DNA of 64,000 nt, from assembly GCF_004745805.1 (NCBI RefSeq), contig NZ_SRLQ01000019.1, positions 3,064 to 67,063 on the forward strand. Direction: 5' to 3'. The position numbers and the translations under genes are program-made. Of the stretch, positions 1 through 7,871 are shown piece after piece. The DNA is from Mycolicibacterium sp. CH28. GTDB taxonomy: Bacteria > Actinomycetota > Actinomycetes > Mycobacteriales > Mycobacteriaceae. The notes beneath the pieces are model-generated. The model ran no database searches. It was given only the letters and a program-made list of their open reading frames with translations, and was not told where the DNA came from. Numbering within the stretch: the first letter of the stretch is position 1; the number at the start of each line of letters is the position of its first letter.

Positions 1-300
1 CACCCACCTCAGCACCCAACCCAGCGTTAAAACCGCCACCTACCTCAGCACCACCACCAAAGCCAGTCCCAACACCAACACCGGACTGGCCACCAACGCC
101 AGCATTGACACCACCACCAAGCTCAGCACCCAACCCAGCGTCAAAACCGGCACCCACCTCAGCACCCAACCCAGCGTCAAAACCGGCACCCACCTCAGCA
201 CCCAACCCAGCGTCAAAACCACCGCCGACCTCAGCACCACCACCAACGCCGAACCCGGTACCCAAACCAACACCGGACTGACCACCTAGCTCCGCGCCAC
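1..300 (-). repeat. 36-bp coding repeats in the IniB-like gene
   Basis: Direct repeats of about 36 bp, each containing cacccacctcagcaccc and ccagcgtcaaaaccgg on the plus strand, encode the recurring GFDAGLGAEVGA unit. At least three near-identical copies lie between about 110 and 230, and diverged copies flank them. The units stay in frame, so this is a protein repeat and not a CRISPR or intergenic element. Confidence 0.8.
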
Positions 301-754
301 CACCCAGTCCTGTACCGACACCAACGCTGGTGCCGCCTCCCAGAGCGGCACCGAGACCTGCACCGAGGCCTTCGCCGAGTCCAATCCCTATGCCGTCACC
401 CAACCCAGCGGCAATGGCGGACCCGCCGTCGACACCGAGATTGAGGGCCGAATCGCTGATCACACCCGCGTCCGCCCCAGACAAGACATCAGGTGACGAA
501 AGTAAAGTCGACGCAACACCTTCCGACGGCGCAAAGCCGAACTGGTCGGAGACGGCCTGCGCGAGACCGGATACCGGGTCACTGCCCAGGAGGTCAAGCC
601 CCGGCACCGCGGAGGCTGCGACCGACTGGATCTGCTCGGGGCTGACATTGGCCAGCCCGGCGTTGGCCAGCGCCGCATTTGGGTCCGCGACGAAGCTCTG
701 CGCAGCAGACTCGTTGTTGAACAGGTCAAGGATGAATTGGAGCAGGGAATCCAT
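1..754 (-). CDS. IniB-like protein, C-terminus beyond window edge
   Basis: The reading frame is open from an ATG at 754 to the window edge, so only the first 251 residues are visible. Residues 1-70 (MDSLLQFILDLFNNE..., then SPEQIQSVAASAVPGLDLL) match the N-terminal domain of IniB, the isoniazid-induced cell-wall-stress protein. The rest is a low-complexity Gly/Ala/Val region in which a 12-residue unit like GAGFDAGLGAEV recurs. A Shine-Dalgarno-like AGGA lies just upstream of the ATG. Whether iniA/iniC dynamin-like partners follow cannot be seen, because the downstream side is off the edge. The domain match is strong; orthology to iniB itself is inferred. Confidence 0.8.
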   Translation of the reverse strand, partial: MDSLLQFILDLFNNESAAQSFVADPNAALANAGLANVSPEQIQSVAASAVPGLDLLGSDPVSGLAQAVSDQFGFAPSEGVASTLLSSPDVLSGADAGVISDSALNLGVDGGSAIAAGLGDGIGIGLGEGLGAGLGAALGGGTSVGVGTGLGGGAELGGQSGVGLGTGFGVGGGAEVGGGFDAGLGAEVGAGFDAGLGAEVGAGFDAGLGAELGGGVNAGVGGQSGVGVGTGFGGGAEVGGGFNAGLGAEVG

Positions 755-1140
755 CAGGAGTTCCTTTCTCAGTCTCTCGGAGCACTTGCTCGCCGGACCA
801 CCCGGTGATTGCTTGCCACGCTATGGAGAACGCCACGGCCCTGAAATGGGGCACGGTCCCCTACCTCTTACAGGCGGTACCGGGGTAGTCCAGCAATCCC
901 CATTAGGGGATTAGGGGATCACCGGCGTTCATGCCGAATCTTCACAGGAAGCGACCAGCCAGACGGCGATCCTCCCTGTTCACGGCACCCTTGGTTGCCA
1001 GCGGCGCACAGTCGGGTGATACGCAACCGTGACCTGGCCAAATTGACATGCTGGATATTTTCAGCAAATTCGCCGTGGAAGATCCACACGGGTCGCCGCT
1101 ATTACGCGGCCACCCGGGCGCGCGATCATCGAACCGTCGA
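755..1140. other. 386-bp intergenic region upstream of the IniB-like gene
   Basis: I see no convincing gene here; the open frames lack a recognisable product. It is the upstream region of the IniB-like gene and the downstream flank of usfY. The only clear structure is the CCCC/GGGG inverted repeat at 895-912, followed immediately by a second ATTAGGGG copy. Confidence 0.6.
895..912. promoter_or_regulatory. AATCCCC-ATTA-GGGGATT inverted repeat
   Basis: Perfect 7-bp arms flank an ATTA centre, about 140 bp upstream of the IniB-like start. A tandem ATTAGGGG follows. The symmetry suggests a regulator binding site for the cell-wall-stress gene. A related site occurs at 19343-19360. The binding protein is unknown. 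Confidence 0.4.
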
Positions 1141-1452
1141 CTAGACCGAGTGACGGTTTTGCCAGTGGTCTGGATGTTCCGAAAGCCACTGGCGTTCCAC
1201 ACGCTGCACGCGGTGATGCTCGACCATGATGGCCAATCCACCGACGATCAGCAGCCCTGCCACCACCGCCGCGAGCACTATCAATAGCCCGTGACGGTTG
1301 TAGGCAAGGGCCGCAACGGTTCCCGCGAATCCAACAACACCGAGGGCAATGAGAAGCAGACCGGGTAGCCACAGCGTGTCGATGAACGATTCACCGGCGT
1401 GAGGTTGAGTTGTTCGAGCATGATCCACCGGATCGCGATATGCACCCTTCAT
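1141..1452 (-). CDS. usfY: UsfY-family small membrane protein
   Basis: This is a 103-residue protein with an N-terminal DPVDHARTTQPHAGES segment, two hydrophobic helices (about 28-50 and 54-77) and a basic C-terminal EHHRVQRVERQWLSEHP segment. That is the pattern I recall for UsfY, encoded near sigF/rsbW in M. tuberculosis. Its molecular function is not known. The ATG is preceded by AAGGGAG at good spacing. No rsbW or sigF lies next to it here, so this is a detached copy. It is divergent from the gene at 1569. The assignment rests on motif memory, not on a search. Confidence 0.65.
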   Translation of the reverse strand: MKGAYRDPVDHARTTQPHAGESFIDTLWLPGLLLIALGVVGFAGTVAALAYNRHGLLIVLAAVVAGLLIVGGLAIMVEHHRVQRVERQWLSEHPDHWQNRHSV

Positions 1453-1568
1453 CGCGATCTCCCTTCTTGCGGAGATGTTCCAAGCCTACGCCGAATGTGA
1501 GTCGGGTCACAGCCCGGGCGCGCGATCAGATACGATCCCCTGGGCATCCGACACTCCCGGGGGATCGC

Positions 1569-2321
1569 ATGAATGGGTCACTGCGCGCGCACAACCAGCC
1601 GCGTCGTCTCGCGGCGGCTGGATCCGCGCTGGTCATCGTGCTGTCTACGGTGTCAATGCCCACCGGCACCGAGCATCACAACCCGCGCACGGTCGGCGCC
1701 TCCGCTATACAACTGCAGTCAATCGCAACGCCCATCCGCACCGCCGCGGCGACACCGCTCGCCAACCCCTCGGGCCCGACTCCCCAGAACCTCTGGGACG
1801 CCACCATCGCTGTGGCGCTGACACCGGTCTGGTACGCAGCCTTCCCGATCACCTTGCCGGGGAGCATTGCTTTCGCGGCGATCTTGGTGATCTATGGGTC
1901 CGGAACCGCTGGCTGGCAGACACCCGTCGCAACGGCGACCGTTCTAAAGCTGGGTGTCCAGATCTACGCGTTAGGTCCGCTCACCTACATCTCGAGCAAG
2001 CTGTCCGCCCTCGTCCCCCAAGCCAATTCGGCTGCTGCTGAACCAGCTTCGACTCCGGCTGCCACACTGTCACCAACACCGCGAGCGGCTCGGCAAGAGC
2101 GCCGCGTCGCAGGCGGCCTGGCCGGCTCAGGACGAACCGCCAGCACAACCGGGCATTCGGCTGCACCGACCGAGGTTGCCGCCGCTGCCGCTCCAACGAC
2201 CGCGGACCGGACTCCCCCTGGGTCTAGGACAGCCAAAGGCTCACCGACCGCCTCGACCGCGAAGAAGCACGCTGGAACCGCCGGCTCAGGCCGCGGCGCC
2301 AACAAGAAAGCTCAGTCCTGA
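1569..2321 (+). CDS. Membrane protein with cationic Ser/Thr/Ala tail
   Basis: I start it at the ATG preceded by GGGGGA, giving 250 residues. The N-terminus has a basic stretch then a hydrophobic signal/anchor (RRLAAAGSALVIVLSTVSM). A central hydrophobic block contains ALTPVWYAAFPITLPGS. The last 100 residues are low-complexity Ala/Thr/Ser/Arg/Lys ending in TAKKHAGTAGSGRGANKK. The gene at 38292 has the same three-part plan, including LTPIWYIGFPVTIPL, so the two are paralogues. The basic tail could contact cell-wall polyanions or nucleic acid, but that is inference. No known domain is recognised. Confidence 0.6.
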   Translation: MNGSLRAHNQPRRLAAAGSALVIVLSTVSMPTGTEHHNPRTVGASAIQLQSIATPIRTAAATPLANPSGPTPQNLWDATIAVALTPVWYAAFPITLPGSIAFAAILVIYGSGTAGWQTPVATATVLKLGVQIYALGPLTYISSKLSALVPQANSAAAEPASTPAATLSPTPRAARQERRVAGGLAGSGRTASTTGHSAAPTEVAAAAAPTTADRTPPGSRTAKGSPTASTAKKHAGTAGSGRGANKKAQS

Positions 2322-2420
2322 CTCCGCTCCACACGCGCACCGCGACCTGATATCGCCCGCCAACGTCATGCTCTAGCGCGCAGGCAGCGTCCGCCACAGC
2401 CAGCCGGAAATATGCAGCGC

Positions 2421-3689
2421 TTACGGCTTCGGTACCAGCGCACTGCCTTTGAGCCAATCGCCCCACGACAGACTCCAGTCGCCGTTCTGCCAGATCTGCA
2501 GCCCTGGGCCGCCGGTATTGCGGACCTCGACCACGTCACCCGGCTGGGAGAAGTCGTAGAACCACGCCGCATTCTCGCCGTTGAGGTTCAGGCAGCCGTG
2601 TGAGGTGTTGGTGTTGCCCTGCGCCCACACCGTCGCGTTGAGCTGATGCAGATAGATGCCATCGGTACTGATCCGGGTGGCATACGGGATCTTGAGCTTG
2701 TAGCCCATCGAGGAGGTCACCGGCAGCCCGTACGTCGACGAGTCCATCGTCACCGACTCGGCCTTGTCGATCACCGTGTACACGCCAGGCGGCGTCCAGA
2801 ACGAGAATGTCCGGCCCGCGATGGTTTCGAATCCACCCATGCCCATCGAAGTGGGCATGGCACGAACGAGCTTGCCATTGTTGAACACACTGACGGTCTT
2901 GGTCTTGTCGTCGGCGATGGAGACGTGTGCATCGCCAATCGTGAAGGAGGCCTTCGCGTTCTCGTCGCCGTACAGCCCGTCGCCGAGGCGCACCCCGAAG
3001 ATATTTGCCGCCACGGTGACCGTCGTACCCGGTGCGTAGTACTTCTCCGGCCGCCAGTGCGCCGTCCGGTCGTCCACCCAGTACCAGGCCCCCTGCACGG
3101 GCGGGTTGGTCGTCACCACCAGGTTGCGTTCGGCCGCGGCCTTGTCGGCGATCGCTTCATCAAACCGCGCCGCGATGATGGTCCCGATTCCGTACCGGAT
3201 GTCGTTGTGGATCGGCAAACCCCCCGGAGTCTCGAGATACACCTGGGTGAGGTAGTCCGGCGTTGCCGTCTCGAAGGTGGTGGTCCGCGTCAGCGGCAAG
3301 CCACCGGACCCTTGGCCTGCGACCTGCATGGTGTAGGTGCGGCCGTACTTCAGCGGCTCGGTCGGTTGCCACGCCGTCCGGTCCGGGGACAGTGCCCCGG
3401 CGACCGTGTTGCCGTAGTCGTCGACCAGCGAGACGTTGGTGAGGCTGCCGCCCACGGCGCGCGTGGCGACGCGGCTGAGGGGACTGAGATCCTCCGCACC
3501 GCTGGCGGGTGCGACACCCAGGAGCGGCGGTTCCGGCGGAGGCGGTGGCAGCTGCGCCTGCGCGGTGGCAGTGGCGGTCTTGCAGCCGTCGCGGCAGCCT
3601 GGCAACCCGGCGACGTCACTGCCCAGGACCGCCAGGAGCAGCACCGCCACCACCAGGCTTGCCGTGCCGGCACGACGGGAGAAAACCAC
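2421..3689 (-). CDS. L,D-transpeptidase (LdtE/LprQ-like), copy 1
   Basis: This periplasmic enzyme makes 3-3 peptidoglycan cross-links. It has 422 residues from a GTG preceded by GGAG. Order of parts: signal sequence with a weak lipobox (LPGC, Cys32), Pro-rich linker, two Ig-like domains (about 50-135 and 145-250), YkuD catalytic domain (about 255-385), and a Trp-rich C-terminal tail. The catalytic motif is TSHGCLNLN, with His364 and Cys366, and an upstream HQLNATVW histidine. It is a tandem paralogue of the gene at 3862. The AT-rich gap between them may hold its own promoter. Assignment to the LdtE subclass is by resemblance. Confidence 0.9.
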   Translation of the reverse strand: MVFSRRAGTASLVVAVLLLAVLGSDVAGLPGCRDGCKTATATAQAQLPPPPPEPPLLGVAPASGAEDLSPLSRVATRAVGGSLTNVSLVDDYGNTVAGALSPDRTAWQPTEPLKYGRTYTMQVAGQGSGGLPLTRTTTFETATPDYLTQVYLETPGGLPIHNDIRYGIGTIIAARFDEAIADKAAAERNLVVTTNPPVQGAWYWVDDRTAHWRPEKYYAPGTTVTVAANIFGVRLGDGLYGDENAKASFTIGDAHVSIADDKTKTVSVFNNGKLVRAMPTSMGMGGFETIAGRTFSFWTPPGVYTVIDKAESVTMDSSTYGLPVTSSMGYKLKIPYATRISTDGIYLHQLNATVWAQGNTNTSHGCLNLNGENAAWFYDFSQPGDVVEVRNTGGPGLQIWQNGDWSLSWGDWLKGSALVPKP

Positions 3690-3861
3690 CGAAAATCACT
3701 CCAGAACTGGTCGACGATGAAGGATCGGCGTCACCATTGACGCCTGAATCATAGACGTCCGCGGGCACTCGATGGGACCGGAAAACGCCCAGCGGCGCCC
3801 CGACCTGCAGCAAATATTTATTGATTAACGGTTTCTAATCCCAGCACTCTGCGACCACGCC

Positions 3862-5118
3862 TCACCGCAGCGCGCTGCCTTTGCGCCAGTCGCTCCAGGA
3901 CAGTGTCCAGTCGCCGTTCTGCCACACCTGCAACGGCGACCCGCCGGTGTTGCGGACCTCGACGACGTCGCCCGGCACCGAGAAGTCGTAGAACCAGGCC
4001 GCGTTATCGCTGTTCAGGTTCAGGCAGCCATGCGACGTGTCGGTGTTGCCCTGCGCCCACACGGTGGCGTTGAGCTGATGCAGGTAGATGCCATCGGTAC
4101 TGATGCGAGTGGCATAGGGGATGGTCTCGCGGTAGCCCAGCCGCGAGTTGATCGGCAGACCGTAGGTGGAGGAATCCATGATCACCGGGTTGGCCTTGTC
4201 CATGACGGTGTAGACACCAGGTTGGGTCCAGAACGTCAGGGTCTGCCCGCCGACCGTCTCGGAGCCACCCATCCCCATCGAGGTCGGCATGGTGCGTACC
4301 AGCTTGCCGTTGTCATAGACGCTGACCTGCTTGGTGGTGTCGTCGGCGACGGAGACGTGCGCGTCGCCGATGGTGAACGTCGCCGAGGAGTCCTCCTCCC
4401 CGTAGAGGCCGTCACCGAGCGGTACACCGTAGACATTGGCCCGCACGGTCACCGAAGTTCCTGGGGCGTAGTACTTTTCCGGTCGCCAATGAGCGTTCTG
4501 GTCGTCAACCCAGTACCAGGATCCGTGCACCGGTGGGTTGGTGGTGACCGATAGGCGGCGTTCGGCGGCAGCCCGGTCGGCGATGGGTTCGTCGAAGTGG
4601 GCGACGACGACGGCGCCGATACCGAACGTGCCACCGTCGAGCGGTTGGCCGCCGGGAGCGGTCAGGTACACCTCGGTCTGGTTGCTCGGCACCAGGGTCT
4701 GGAAGGTCGACTCCCACGCGGACTGGACACCACCGGGCCCGCGGGCCTCGACGGTGAGGGTGTAGGTGCGCCCGTAGCCCAACGCCACCGTGGGCTTCCA
4801 GGTCTTGAAGTCGGGGGTGACGACGCCGGGCACGGACTTCCCCGCGTCGTTGACCATCGTGACCACGGTCAGCATGCCGGTCTGGGCGACGACGGTGATG
4901 CCGCCCAGCGGGTCGACGTCGGTGGCACCGTCGGCCGGGGCGATGGTGACCTGGGCCGGATCCTTCGAGGGAGCGGGCTGCGGGTTGCGAGCGGCTGCCT
5001 CGGTGCGGCAGTGCTCGGGGCAACGGGGGGCCGCGGAGATGACCACACCGCCCAGCACGGCCAGCACCGCCAGGACGACCCCGAGGCAGGCGCCACGGGC
5101 ACGACGACTGAAGGTCAC
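3862..5118 (-). CDS. L,D-transpeptidase (LdtE/LprQ-like), copy 2
   Basis: This 418-residue paralogue of the downstream gene has the same architecture: signal anchor, Pro/Ala linker, two Ig-like domains, YkuD domain with TSHGCLNLN (catalytic Cys365), and a Trp-rich tail ending LSWSDWRKGSALR. Long stretches are near identical to copy 1 (WYWVDD, WRPEKYYAPGT, MPTSMGMGG), while the N-terminal linkers differ. The GTG start has GGAG 8 nt upstream, in the same sequence context as copy 1. The cysteine at the end of its signal (SAAPRC) is a poorer lipobox, so it may be an anchored or secreted form. The pair most likely arose by tandem duplication. Confidence 0.9.
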   Translation of the reverse strand: MTFSRRARGACLGVVLAVLAVLGGVVISAAPRCPEHCRTEAAARNPQPAPSKDPAQVTIAPADGATDVDPLGGITVVAQTGMLTVVTMVNDAGKSVPGVVTPDFKTWKPTVALGYGRTYTLTVEARGPGGVQSAWESTFQTLVPSNQTEVYLTAPGGQPLDGGTFGIGAVVVAHFDEPIADRAAAERRLSVTTNPPVHGSWYWVDDQNAHWRPEKYYAPGTSVTVRANVYGVPLGDGLYGEEDSSATFTIGDAHVSVADDTTKQVSVYDNGKLVRTMPTSMGMGGSETVGGQTLTFWTQPGVYTVMDKANPVIMDSSTYGLPINSRLGYRETIPYATRISTDGIYLHQLNATVWAQGNTDTSHGCLNLNSDNAAWFYDFSVPGDVVEVRNTGGSPLQVWQNGDWTLSWSDWRKGSALR

Positions 5119-5266
5119 CTAATTCACTCCATACAAAATATGAGGTCGGCCATTGTTGCCGGGACTCCGATGATCCATCGGGCCCCTGAAGCATAGACGC
5201 TGTACCGCGGCTCCGCGTTCGGACAAAGGTTCGCGCCGCGTCACAAGATGGACAAGACTCGAGCAC

Positions 5267-6118
5267 ATGACCGAACCCGGAGCGGCCCGCGTCGCGGTGT
5301 ACCTCGACTTCGACAACATCGTCATCTCCCGCTACGACCAGGTCAACGGCCGCAACTCATTTCAGCGCGACAAGGCGAAGGGGCTGGAGGCAGCCCGACT
5401 GGCCCGAGCTCGTGTCGACGTGGGTGCAATCCTTGACTTCGCCTCGTCGTTCGGCACCGTCGTGCTGACCCGCGCGTACGCCGACTGGTCCGCCACCGTC
5501 AACGCCGAGTACCGCGAGCAGTTGGTGGGCCGCGCTGTCGATCTTGTACAGCTGTTCCCCGCGGCGGCCTACGGCAAGAACGCCGCCGATATCCGACTGG
5601 CCGTCGATGCCGTCGAGGACATGTTCCGGCTGCCCGACCTGACCCATGTGGTGATCGTCGCCGGCGACTCCGACTACATCCCGCTCGCGCAGCGGTGCAA
5701 GCGGCTGGGTCGCTATGTCGTCGGCATCGGGGTCGCCGGCTCGTCGAGCAAGTCGCTGGCGGCGGCCTGCGACGACTTCGTCATCTACGACGCCCTGCCC
5801 GGGGTGCCCGTGTTCGAGCCATCGGAGGCCACCGAGCCGCCGCAGCGGGCCAAGCGCACCAAGTCCGCCGAGCCGGAGCCGCCGGACGCGCAGACCGCGG
5901 CGACCGCGCTGCTGACGCGGGCACTGCAGATCGGTCTGGAAAAAGACGATGTCGAGTGGCTGCACAACTCAGCGGTCAAGGCCCAGATGAAGCGGATGGA
6001 CCCGTCGTTCTCGGAGAAGTCGTTGGGGTTCAAGTCGTTCAGCGACTTCCTTCGGTCACGCTCCGATGTGGTGGAACTCGACGAAAGCTCCACCACCCGG
6101 ATGGTGAAGCTGCGTTAG
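5267..6118 (+). CDS. NYN-domain protein with C-terminal LOTUS/OST-HTH-like domain
   Basis: Residues 9-170 form a PIN-like NYN nuclease fold. The acidic residues are in place: YLDFDN (Asp14, Asp16), NAAD (Asp108) and AGDSDY (Asp134, Asp136). An acidic Pro-rich linker follows, and residues about 205-283 resemble an OST-HTH/LOTUS module (FSEKSLGFKSFSDFLRS). Such proteins act on RNA in the cytoplasm; the substrate here is unknown. It is divergent from the L,D-transpeptidase pair. The acidic cluster is intact, so nuclease activity is plausible. Confidence 0.85.
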   Translation: MTEPGAARVAVYLDFDNIVISRYDQVNGRNSFQRDKAKGLEAARLARARVDVGAILDFASSFGTVVLTRAYADWSATVNAEYREQLVGRAVDLVQLFPAAAYGKNAADIRLAVDAVEDMFRLPDLTHVVIVAGDSDYIPLAQRCKRLGRYVVGIGVAGSSSKSLAAACDDFVIYDALPGVPVFEPSEATEPPQRAKRTKSAEPEPPDAQTAATALLTRALQIGLEKDDVEWLHNSAVKAQMKRMDPSFSEKSLGFKSFSDFLRSRSDVVELDESSTTRMVKLR

Positions 6119-6300
6119 GGCGTCTCGGCCGCACACAGCCTGGTCAGCGTGAAAGGGGCGGCGATGGTCTGCGGACCAATTGGCCGTGACGGGTCCGGCT
6201 GGAACTGGTAATTGCCAATGGCATTGGGGTCCGCAACGTGAGCGGGACCGGCCGGCGCAACGTCACTTCGACGAAGTCGGCCGGCACCGATCCCCTATCA
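6115..6300 (-). pseudogene. Possible C-terminal remnant of a lost gene
   Basis: Between the methyltransferase stop and the NYN gene, the minus strand has an open frame with no start codon that ends in GPQTIAAPFTLTRLC and a TAA at 6115. The composition looks protein-like (YQFQPD, IGPQTIAAPF), but there is no N-terminus and no upstream start before a stop at 6298. It may be the tail of a deleted gene, or chance. Confidence 0.25.
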
Positions 6301-6832
6301 CCTGTGCCAGCAGCCAGGCTTCTCCGCCGCCCTCACCGGCGGCCACGGTGTCGAGGCCCGCGAACGCGAGGGCCAGTTCGGCCGCGGTCGCGCGGAAGGG
6401 CCCCGGCTGAGCACCGACCTCACTGAGCACGCTGATCGCCAGCAGGCCACCCGGTGCCAGCCGGGCCAGGATCGCTGGGTACAGCCGGGGGTCGCGGAAC
6501 CGATGACACACGATGACGTCAGCGGGCGGCCCGGGCGGCAGACCGCCGTCGAGATCGACGACTTCGAACCGGCACCGGTCATGGACGCCGGCGCGTTCGG
6601 CCAGCTGTTGTGCCTGCTCGATGGCCACCGGCGACACGTCGACGCCATAGACCGCCAGGCCGCGCCCGGCCAGCCACACCGATGCCCCGCCCGGTCCACA
6701 GGCCAGGTCGAGTGCCCGCCCCGCCGCGGGGAAAGCGTCGACATACGGTGCGAACACATCCGGCGGGCCGGCAACGCCCGCGACGCGACCGGCATACCTG
6801 TCGTCCCAGCGGACGCGGTCTGTCTCGGTCAT
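6263..6832 (-). CDS. Class I SAM-dependent methyltransferase
   Basis: This short 189-residue Rossmann-fold methyltransferase has motif I at LDLACGPGGAS (about 41-51), an acidic end of strand 2 at YGVDVS, a motif III-like VVDLDGG and LARLAPGGLLAISVL. The substrate cannot be told. It lies 4 nt downstream of the VOC gene on the same strand, so the two are probably co-transcribed. Confidence 0.8.
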   Translation of the reverse strand: MTETDRVRWDDRYAGRVAGVAGPPDVFAPYVDAFPAAGRALDLACGPGGASVWLAGRGLAVYGVDVSPVAIEQAQQLAERAGVHDRCRFEVVDLDGGLPPGPPADVIVCHRFRDPRLYPAILARLAPGGLLAISVLSEVGAQPGPFRATAAELALAFAGLDTVAAGEGGGEAWLLAQVIGDRCRPTSSK

Positions 6833-6836
6833 CGCA

Positions 6837-7391
6837 TCATCCGGACCGGTGCCGGCCGGGCAGCGGTCGAATGCCGTCCCGGACGACGGAGTGATTCCAC
6901 TGCGGGTGGGCGCGCCGGAAGGCGCGTAGGGCTCGCGACGACCGCCAAACAGCCGCGGGCGTGGGAATGGCCGGGAGCCGAGCCAGCTCCCATTGAATGC
7001 CGTTGATGGGGTCGTCGAAGAACACGGCGTAGTAGCCGGGCGCGTACTCCGGGTACTCCGCCGGCGGATAGACGACGGGTACGGCGCGCGGAATCAGGAA
7101 CTCGTCGTGAAACCGGTCGACTTCGCGGCGGCTTCTCGCCCACAGCGCGATGTGGTTGATGCCGACTGACTGATCGGTGTGGCGCAACTTCTGTCCAGTG
7201 TCGGCCGGCTGGATCCCGATGTAGCTGTGCGGAACCGGGAACCGTGCCATGTAGTAGGTGGACCGGTACTCGATGTCCAGCGTCCAGAAGCTCCGGAAAC
7301 CGAGCCAACCGAACAACGCGTCGTAGAACTCGATCGACCTGTCGTAGTCCAAGACATTGACCTCGACGTGGTGCACTCCGCGCCAGCGCAT
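6837..7391 (-). CDS. VOC (glyoxalase/bleomycin-resistance) family protein
   Basis: The 184-residue protein opens with MRWRGVHHVEVNVLDYDRS, the first beta-alpha-beta-beta-beta unit with a metal-ligand-type His. A second unit has INHIALWARSRREVDRF and ends in YAVFFDDPINGIQWEL, where the acidic and aromatic residues fit a VOC metal site. Enzymatic role unknown. A Pro/Arg-rich tail of about 35 residues lies beyond the fold. The methyltransferase is immediately downstream. Confidence 0.8.
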   Translation of the reverse strand: MRWRGVHHVEVNVLDYDRSIEFYDALFGWLGFRSFWTLDIEYRSTYYMARFPVPHSYIGIQPADTGQKLRHTDQSVGINHIALWARSRREVDRFHDEFLIPRAVPVVYPPAEYPEYAPGYYAVFFDDPINGIQWELARLPAIPTPAAVWRSSRALRAFRRAHPQWNHSVVRDGIRPLPGRHRSG

Positions 7392-7412
7392 GCCCCCACG
7401 ATAGGCCGTGGG

Positions 7413-7544
7413 CTACGCCGCTTCCCCGTTCTCGGGAATCGGCGACGCGGGATGATGCGCCCTGCGGTCGCGCGCCTGAACCAGGCACTCGACGGCGACA
7501 ACGCTCAGCAGGAATCCGACCAGCACCCACAGGTGGCCGACCAT
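7413..7544 (-). CDS. Small single-pass membrane protein (43 aa)
   Basis: This short frame starts at an ATG with TGGAG about 10 nt upstream. It encodes one hydrophobic helix (WVLVGFLLSVVAVECLV) followed by a polar tail rich in His, Arg and Pro. It sits upstream of the VOC gene on the same strand. A single membrane helix with a charged tail is plausible for a real small protein. No family is recognised. Confidence 0.4.
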   Translation of the reverse strand: MVGHLWVLVGFLLSVVAVECLVQARDRRAHHPASPIPENGEAA

Positions 7545-7871
7545 GGTCCATCGACTCCAGGTACCCCGATCCGGTCGCGCAGGTCGATTGATTGCCCACT
7601 TCGGCAGGTAATCGATCTTCGGTTTCTGGCCCCGTGCCCCGAGGGCGGACAGGATGCCCCGTCCGGGTGGACACCAAATGCACGGCGGTACTGCTATGCT
7701 TGCAGCAACGTTGGCTTCACGACAGTGTCGCCAACACGTCGTGGAACACCTCACTTCACCGGCCCTTGAGCCGAGTTCAGCTGATGTAGTGCCCCCGAAG
7801 CACACGGTCTCGCGGCGATCGATTTTGCCCACCGGCAATCTCGCCACTTCTTTTGATGCCCGAAAGGCACA
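7545..7871 (+). other. Long leader region of the helicase gene
   Basis: These 327 bp lie upstream of the helicase gene with no gene I can support. A TATGCT hexamer at 7695-7700 could be a -10 box, but no well-spaced -35 is seen. If transcription starts there, the 5' leader would be about 165 nt, which would suit cold-responsive control. That is speculation. Confidence 0.3.

Noticed and set aside
1..300. CRISPR-like direct repeats
   Set aside because: Repeats are in frame and encode GFDAGLGAEVGA units; there are no spacers of constant length.
1043..1061. TTGACA...TATTTT promoter
   Set aside because: Spacing between the hexamers is only 7 bp.
1453..1568. SigF-type promoter for usfY
   Set aside because: No GGTT-N16-GGGTA match was found in either direction.
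2646..3740. 364-aa plus-strand frame opposite the L,D-transpeptidase
   Set aside because: It is a high-GC shadow of a well-supported catalytic gene, with Arg/His-rich composition and no family motifs.
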